In this document: in pieces, positions 57,600-64,000 of the stretch
Layout of the letters: each line of letters begins with the position of its first letter
Position numbering within the stretch: position 1 is the first letter of the stretch
NCBI RefSeq assembly: GCF_947242115.1
Contig: NC_074719.1
Coordinates: 1,208,001-1,272,000 of the forward strand
Reading direction: 5' to 3'
Length of the DNA stretch: 64,000 bases
Source of the DNA: Biomphalaria glabrata
Taxonomy: Eukaryota; Mollusca; Gastropoda; Planorbidae
Program-made: the position numbers and the translations under genes
The notes under the pieces: model-generated
Told to the model about the DNA's origin: nothing
Seen by the model: the letters and a program-made list of their open reading frames with translations, nothing else
Databases searched by the model: none

Positions 57600-58090
57600 G
57601 TGGCTTTGAGGGCTGAACATTCTGCTTATATGTTGATAATTGGTGTTAGACAACTTTCTGTTGCTTCTAGAAACCTATTTGACGATGTAGTGTTGGAGGC
57701 TATGATTCCATTTTGGATACCTGCTTGCTAAAATTTAAAATTACTATTAGTAGTGTTACTTGAATAGTAGAAAAATCCAACTTAATTTTTTAAATTTTTA
57801 TTTCTAGAGGAAAAGCAAGATGAATTATTCATAAATTGGTTCATTTTTTGGGCAGCAAACGATCCAACCAGCTTTTAGGTTGAAATTGTACTGTACAAGT
57901 ACTAAATGTGGATTTTTTTTTTACACAACAAAACAGCTTTAGAAATATAATGAGTTTAAGAATGTCTTGTAATGGGTTGGGGGCCCACAAAAAATATATT
58001 GTTTTTCCTGTCCAATACAGACATGCAAAACCTGTTCCATTCCGAGTTTCTTGGTAAAAAATGAATTCTTTCTATTCGATGTTTTTTTTA
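57600..58090. other. AT-rich stretch, nothing recognised
   Basis: No exon or repeat family seen. Confidence 0.45.
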
Positions 58091-58094
58091 GTAT

Positions 58095-58195
58095 AAAGGC
58101 TTGCTTTTGATTTCAAAGATTAAGGAAGAAAGCAATATCTATCCTGGTTGTGCAGATACAGTAGTGACAGATATATTTTGCCACATTTAATACAG
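58095..58195 (-). mobile_element. LINE C-terminal zinc-finger end, degraded
   Basis: The minus strand reads CGKIYLSLLYLHNQDRYCFL P then stop, a decayed CG...H...YC finger like that at 45.8 kb. Confidence 0.4.
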
Positions 58196-58687
58196 AAAAA
58201 AACGTATGCTGGAGATTGATTTTTAATTCTCATCTCATCATCTTCATCTGTTTCTAGGGTACCTTTCCTTTAAGTCTCAAATATTGACGGGCTTTATTCT
58301 CTAGCTGCCAGTTGTACTCTATGCTAATGCCTGTGCTGGTCTTAAAACACTGAAAGACCTAATTAACTTCTTTGATTGAGCATTTAATGCATTTTAGCTA
58401 CTACTTAATTTGTAAAAGTTACTGTACTGGTTGGTATCTAAATTTTCTGATTTTACTAACAGATCTTTTGCTTGCTAGGTAAACCTGAAGATATGTTAGC
58501 ATAATACCGTTTGGCAGAACAGAAAATTATTTTTATTCACCTCTGTTTCATCTGTAAAGAAACGTTAGCATAACTAAAGAGTTCAAATACTATTCTTTTC
58601 TTGATGAAATAATGAAAACCCCCCAATGGGGCTAGATTAATAACAATTATTGTCTACCAACCCAATAATAATAATATTTTAATTTAT

Positions 58688-58866
58688 AGAGCCTGGTCGT
58701 GCGGTTTACGCACTGGACTGTCGTGCAGACTTATCGATGGTCCCGCGTTCGAACCCTTCCCCCCCCCCCCCCCCCCCCCCCCGTCGTCCTGCGGGAGGTT
58801 TGGACTAGGAAGTAATTATCTTCAACTCTGAAGGAACATCCGAAATAAGTAAAACATTTTACAACT
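58688..58866 (+). mobile_element. tRNA-derived SINE, family A, with expanded poly-C
   Basis: GCCTGGTCGTGCGGTTTACG, CGCGTTCGAACCCTTCC, then a run of about 25 C, GTCGTCCTGCGGGAGGTTTG, and the end AAGTAAAACATTTTACA. The C run replaces the normal CCCGCTCCCATCCCCC. Confidence 0.88.
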
Positions 58867-59473
58867 TGATGTAGGCTCAAGGCGCTGTGATAACATTACA
58901 AACATAAACAGGAGAGCTAAAATGACAAACTAATCTAAAAAAGTTTTTTCAACAGATAGGTCTTTATGTTCTTCTTGAATGTACTGTAGCATTTTGTCTG
59001 AGATCAATAAAAAAAAAACCATCTAGAATGCTATTTAACTTTTTTCCAATACTAGAATAAGTAAGTTTAGAAAACATAATAAGATTAGCCCAGGTCCAAT
59101 AAATGCTGTGAGGTTTTTTCACATTTTCATTTCTATTAATACTAATTTATTGAAAGTAAACAAAAATGGGGTAGCCTTGTGGAATGGTAAAAACATAAAT
59201 GAATTCTCAACTTGTATGTCCTGGAGTTCTTATCCAATTTCTCATTCATTCTCACATTCTCTATTTGACTTGCGCTGTCAAAGAAAATGTGTAGGCATAA
59301 GTACAATAAGGATTGCTTAAATTGTCAACTAGACATAGACTAAGCCAGTATTTTTGTATTACATATTGTGTCTAAATTCATTGTCTTTGGCACAATAGTT
59401 AAGGGCTCAGCATGTCTTTTATAGTAATTAGTCTTGAACTAAAAATTTAAAAAATTAATTTTAAATATTGCAG

Positions 59474-62400
59474 GGATTATTTTACAATTACTTAATGGTA
59501 CTGTTGCCATGACAACACATAAACCTCCGGAGACAATAGCATGTGAAAGTTCCCCATGTACAAAGGGAGAATACTACAACCCTACCAGTTGTACTTGTAG
59601 GCCGTGCCCACCAGGGTAAGTAATACCTTGTTTGTACTTTAGGGGAATATTCACTAGTGTTATAGGTAAGGCTAACGTGATTGGGAAAGTGACGAGACTA
59701 TAAATAGACTATTTTAGACGGAACTAGGGAATGATGGGATTTTAACAAAATAAGGTATTATGGGAAGATGACAGTTAAGTAACGAACTCACTCTTTTAGA
59801 GGAAAGAGGAAAGAGGCCAAACGTAGACGAGATCAGAAAAATGAAACACAGGATCGCAGCCTAGCGGAAGAAGCCTATAGGGAAGCAGATCTGAAAGTAA
59901 AGAGAAGCTGTCGGCAAGATAAACGGGACTGGATTGAGCAGAAGGGACAAGAGGCACAAGCAGCTGCAAGCAGAAATGACACAAAAACCCTCCATCGTAT
60001 TGTCCGAGATCTCACTGGAGCAAAGAGTGGACATGGGGCACCAATAAAAGACAAGCAAGGCAAAACTTTGCTAACCAAAGAAGAACAGGATGCAAGATGG
60101 GTAGAGCACTTTAAAGAGACCCTTAACCAACTGTCGCCAGACCTAACTTACATATTCAAGGACCCCTCTCCAGACAATGATCTCAAGGTCAAGACAGACC
60201 CAATAACTGCTGAGGAGGTTACCATGGCCATAGCAGTGCTAAAGAATAACAAAGCACCAGGACTAGACATGATATCAGCAGAAATGCTAAAATATGGGGG
60301 ACAGTGCATTGTTAACAGAATGACTGATCTCTTAAATCTCTGTTGGCGAACTTCAAAAGTCCCAGAGGACTGGCAAAAGGGAGTGATTGTAAAGCTTCCA
60401 AAAAAGGGCAACTTGGCAGACTGCAACAACTGGAGGGGCATTACTCTCCTCTCTGTCCCAGGCAAAGTTTTCAGCACTGTTTTGTTGAGACGGCTTCAAC
60501 AGTCTGTAGATGAAAGGCTCAGAGAAGAACAAGCAGGGTTCCGAAGAGGCAGATCATGTACAGAGCAGATTTTCGTTTTACGAAATATCATAGAACAAAG
60601 TCTTGAGTACCAACAACGGCTAACGATCAGTTTTGTGGACTTCAAAAAAGCGTTTGATAGTGTCCACCGAGAATCACTATGGAAAATAGTTAGAGAATAC
60701 GGTATCCCAGAAAAATTCGTCCAGATCCTACGACACCTTTACAGTCAGTCTAGTTGCTGCATTAAAACAGAAGAGGGAACAACCGAGTTTTTTACAATCG
60801 AGACAGGTGTGAGACAGGGGTGCATCTTATCTCCCTTCCTTTTCCTCCTAGCCATTGACTACATAATGAGGAGAGCAATGAACCAGACTGCCTTTGGTAT
60901 TCCATGGCATGAACAACTCCGATTGACGGACTTGGACTTTGCTGATGATGTTGCACTACTCGGGGCTACAAATAAATGCATTCAAGAAATGACGGAGAGC
61001 CTAGACAGAGAGGCACCCAAAATTGGCCTCCGCATAAACTTGGATAAGACTAAAATTATGCGAGTGGGATATAAGGCAAAGGGTGTCCCCATCAGACTTG
61101 GCGAGTCAAAGCTTGAAGAGCTGGACAAGTTCACGTACCTTGGCAGCATCATAACAAATGATGGAGATGCTTACCATGATGTAGCATGTCGAATAGGAAA
61201 GGCAGGGAGCATTTTCCAAAGGCTGCAGCCTATTTGGACTAGCCAAGCCATTGGACTCGAGACAAAAATACACCTTCTCAACACAATCGTCATTCCAACT
61301 GCTACATATGCATGTGAGACGTGGAAGTCATCTGTCAAAATTGAGAAAACACTAAATGTGGCTCAACAGAGATGGCTGAGACGGATTTTGGGAGTCAGTT
61401 ACACAGACCGGATCTCAAACAAGGAAATCCTATGCCGAACTGGGAGTCGAACACTTAGTGAGGTTGTGACTGAGCGTCGCATGAGGTTTGCGGGACATGT
61501 TCTACGTCAAAATGAATTACGCACACCAAGAGTTGCGATAACATGGAAGCCAAAACGAGGAAAGCGCAAACAGGGACGTCCTCGTATTACCTGGCGACAC
61601 ACCTTCATGGAGGACCTCAGAACAGTGGACACCAGATGGGAGGAGGCTTCAGACATTGCCAGTGACAGATCATTATGGAGACAGCTTGCCGCCCAATGCG
61701 CCGAACGGCGCGGGAGGACCTAAGTCTAAGTAAGTCTAAGTAAGTCTTTTAGCAAGCAAGATGTTAGTTTTGTTTTAGAACTGTGACATTAGGACTGTGT
61801 CCCATTATTGTGTATTAAATAATATTTCTCAAGTTTATAAAGTCTTATCAAGCTATTCATAGACTTTAATATATGTTGTGTGGTGTGAATCGAACTCCAT
61901 TTAGTGATTTACATAAAATATCTAGAGCTACATTTTCAACAAAACACCACATTCAACACTAGTAACACTTTAAAACTTTTTACACTTTTACATTATAGAA
62001 ACTTTTTTTTTTGACATATAGAATCTTTTTTGTTTTTAAGACATTTTAATAAAAACACAACTCATCGAGACCTGAAATGCCAGGCGCACAAGTTGCCATT
62101 GGTCCCAGAATGTAAACTAACAAAAAATGGCACAAACAAGTCAGATACGGAATGGGATTGTCCAACACTTGAAACAACATATGTTACCTCAGCGATATCT
62201 TCTGCACCTTCTTCACTTTCCACTCCTTCCACACCTTGGCCAGGTAAGCTGTCACTGTTGTTTAGGTTTACAATGAAAACTTTAAAAAACAATAATAATT
62301 TATAATTTTTTCGCCAACGCTTTTGTTTCAATAATGTTTTTACCATTAGGATAAGTCAAGATCAATGTACATTTATATTATAAAATTCTGATCACAATTT

Positions 62401-62872
62401 ACTTTGTAGGTTAGGAAATATTATTGGATGCAAAATCCTTTCTTAAATTGGATTTAATATTTTTCAGGGAAATGTAAACTGTTGGTCCGTGAGATATATT
62501 TACTGCACTAAACATTTCACTTTTTTTTTTTCAGTTGAATCTTCATCCCAGACATTAGTCATCGTTATTGTTGTCATATCTGCCTTTTGTTTCATTCTAA
62601 TCATCACAGTCATTATTTGGTAAGTCTAAAATAAAAAGTATTAGTATGTGTTAACTAGGTTCTAGACTTTTTTTTTAAAAAATATTGAGGAAAAGAAATC
62701 CTTGATCGTATTTTGTATCCATGTCAATTATTGTGGAAATGAAATCTTCCCTCATGTCTTATATCCATGTTAGCTAACGGGGGGAAAGAAGCGACTGTTT
62801 GCCTTAACTTGCAGGCCATGTAAAAGTCGTAAAAGAATGAAGTCAGATTGCATAGAGCACTTACACTTGTGA
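59474..62872 (+). CDS. TNF-receptor-like membrane protein B, 5' partial, paralogue of A
   Basis: Exons 59474-59615, 62041-62243, 62535-62619 and a last exon at 62815-62872. Exon phases (2,1,2) equal those of the minus-strand gene at 33-41 kb. Cysteine spacing is C-x4-C-x10-C-x-C-x2-C-x15-C-x10-C-x15-C, the same except for one residue in the first gap. CTCRPCPPGHF and KSDTEWDC are TNFR-like. A Thr/Ser/Pro stalk leads to a membrane helix (LVIVIVVISAFCFILIITVI). The tail from 62815 reads WPCKSRKRMKSDCIEHLHL then stop. A different last exon at 63740-63827 is also possible. The start exon was not found. A LINE sits in the first intron. Confidence 0.6.
59800..61744 (+). mobile_element. Young 5'-truncated RTE-like LINE in an intron of TNFR-like gene B
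   Basis: The insert is bounded by an 8-bp direct repeat TCTTTTAG (59792-59799 and 61745-61752) and ends in three copies of a TAAGTC-type unit after the ORF2 stop. The upstream endonuclease part is missing, as expected for target-primed reverse transcription that stopped early. The short tandem tail instead of poly-A and the lack of RNase H fit the RTE clade (inference). Confidence 0.85.
59801..61723 (+). CDS. LINE ORF2, reverse transcriptase and C-terminal region
   Basis: About 640 codons open from the truncation point to a stop at 61721-61723; there is no native start codon. The protein copies the element's RNA at the nicked target. In order: a basic helical lead-in (KRRRDQKNETQ), then reverse-transcriptase blocks NNKAPGLDMISAEMLKYGG (about 60250), FVDFKKAFDSVHR (60630-60670), GVRQGCILSPFLF (about 60810) and the catalytic FADD (60937-60950). 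Then come LRRILGVSYTDRISNKEI and GRPRITWRHTFMEDL, the RTE-style C-terminus. It has no endonuclease and no terminal zinc finger, unlike the LINE ends at 51.3 and 63.2 kb. No inactivating change is visible in the retained part. Confidence 0.88.
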   Translation, partial: GKRKEAKRRRDQKNETQDRSLAEEAYREADLKVKRSCRQDKRDWIEQKGQEAQAAASRNDTKTLHRIVRDLTGAKSGHGAPIKDKQGKTLLTKEEQDARWVEHFKETLNQLSPDLTYIFKDPSPDNDLKVKTDPITAEEVTMAIAVLKNNKAPGLDMISAEMLKYGGQCIVNRMTDLLNLCWRTSKVPEDWQKGVIVKLPKKGNLADCNNWRGITLLSVPGKVFSTVLLRRLQQSVDERLREEQAGFRRGRSCTEQIFVLRNIIEQSLEYQQRLTISFVDFKKAFDSVHRESLWKIVREYGIPEKFVQILRHLYSQSSCCIKTEEGTTEFFTIETGVRQGCILSPFLFLLAIDYIMRRAMNQTAFGIPWHEQLRLTDLDFADDVALLGATNKCIQEMTESLDREAPKIGLRINLDKTKIMRVGYKAKGVPIRLGESKLEELDKFTYLGSIITNDGDAYHDVACRIGKAGSIFQRLQPIWTSQAIGLETKIHLLNTIVIPTATYACETWKSSVKIEKTLNVAQQRWLRRILGVSYTDRISNKEILCRTGSRTLSEVVTERRMRFAGHVLRQNELRTPRVAITWKPKRGKRKQGRPRITWRHTFMEDLRTVDTRWEEASDIASDRSLWRQLAAQCAERRGRT

Positions 62873-63068
62873 CTGTGAAAACTTTTACTAGAGACCACTT
62901 GGAAATTTATTTATATATATATGCTTTTTTTGTGACGGTACGCACCGGTACGGTGTACCGGCACTTTTTTCAACGTGGGGGAAAAAATATTAAATTTTCT
63001 TGAATTTTAACATATATTATCAATTTATCACAGAGTACCGGCACCTTTTTCTTTTAAAAAAAAAAGCA

Positions 63069-63590
<522 letters not shown>

Positions 63591-63739
63591 CATACATATA
63601 TGTATATCATAGCTAAATACTTTTTTCTTTATTGAATTAAATTTTTTTGGACATTACTTCTTTCCACATGATAAGATCTAGAGCTATGTTTCTCTTAGCT
63701 ATATCTTTACCAGTGAATTCTGAAATATTTTGTCAACAG

Positions 63740-63827
63740 TTGCATTTGGAGAAAAAAAAGCCCACATCGAAACAATATTAATTTCAATGCTGCTCAGCCT
63801 ATGTTGGAAAAATCATCACCAGTTTAA
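63740..63827 (+). CDS. Alternative last exon of TNFR-like gene B
   Basis: The acceptor TGTCAACAG at 63739 fits the phase-2 donor at 62619. The exon would code a 29-residue tail beginning CCIWRKKSPHRNN and ending LEKSSPV, then TAA. It shares a loose pattern (RK...RN..NI...ML..S) with the tail of gene A. The nearer exon at 62815 keeps the W at the splice codon and a WxxKxRxR start like gene A. Either could be the real one, or both could be used. Confidence 0.35.
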
Positions 63828-63836
63828 CAACCTGAT

Positions 63837-64000
63837 GCATCATTATTTTGACATTGAACCTGGTGCATCACTAGTTTGACATTGAACCTGGTGCATCACT
63901 AGTTTGACATTGAACCTGATGCATCACTAGTTTGACATTGAACCTGATGCATCACTAGTTTGACATTGAACCTGATGCATCACTAGTTTGACATTGAACC
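63837..64000. repeat. Minisatellite, 28-bp unit, at least 6 copies, running off the window
   Basis: The unit GCATCACTAGTTTGACATTG plus AACCTGAT repeats to the right edge. Confidence 0.95.

Overview
This window reads as nuclear DNA of an animal with long, repeat-filled introns, most likely a gastropod mollusc. I would guess a pulmonate or other heterobranch snail of the Biomphalaria/Bulinus kind, but that guess rests on recalled repeat styles and no search was run. The DNA is AT-rich. Genes are split into small exons with GT-AG introns, and most of the rest is SINEs, 3' ends of LINEs, small DNA transposons and about twenty-five minisatellite arrays.

Three host genes can be built from splice signals and reading phase. 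(1) On the + strand, 3198-21773, fifteen exons join in frame into a 983-residue single-pass receptor. It has a signal peptide, a nine-cysteine N-terminal module, several fibronectin-III-like domains, one membrane helix, a Box1-like segment and a 265-residue tail. It looks like a class I cytokine receptor of the gp130/Domeless type. Its tail carries six 36-bp coding repeats, each with one tyrosine. (2) On the - strand, 40790-33224, four exons encode a small TNF-receptor-like membrane protein; its first exon was not found. (3) On the + strand, from 59474 to 62872 (or 63827), four exons encode a clear paralogue of gene 2. Both TNFR-like proteins share the same cysteine spacing, exon phases and very short cytoplasmic tails without a death domain. 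They lie head to head about 18.7 kb apart. The window may therefore be a small immune-receptor neighbourhood, which is inference.

Layout: 1-3.1 kb is AT-rich flank; 3.2-21.8 kb is the cytokine-receptor-like gene, with a possible extra last exon and 3' UTR at 25.8-27.5 kb; 21.9-25.1 kb holds minisatellites; 27.6-33.2 kb holds minisatellites and AT-rich DNA; 33.2-40.8 kb is TNFR-like gene A; 41-58 kb has no recognised gene and is rich in repeats (a 418-bp duplication, a zinc-finger LINE end, a decayed Gypsy-type fossil, a long-inverted-repeat DNA element and a 27-bp array); 59.4-63.9 kb is TNFR-like gene B, whose first intron carries a young 5'-truncated LINE with an open reverse-transcriptase frame.

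No structural RNA gene, CRISPR array or prokaryotic feature is supported. The tRNA-like sequences are SINE heads.
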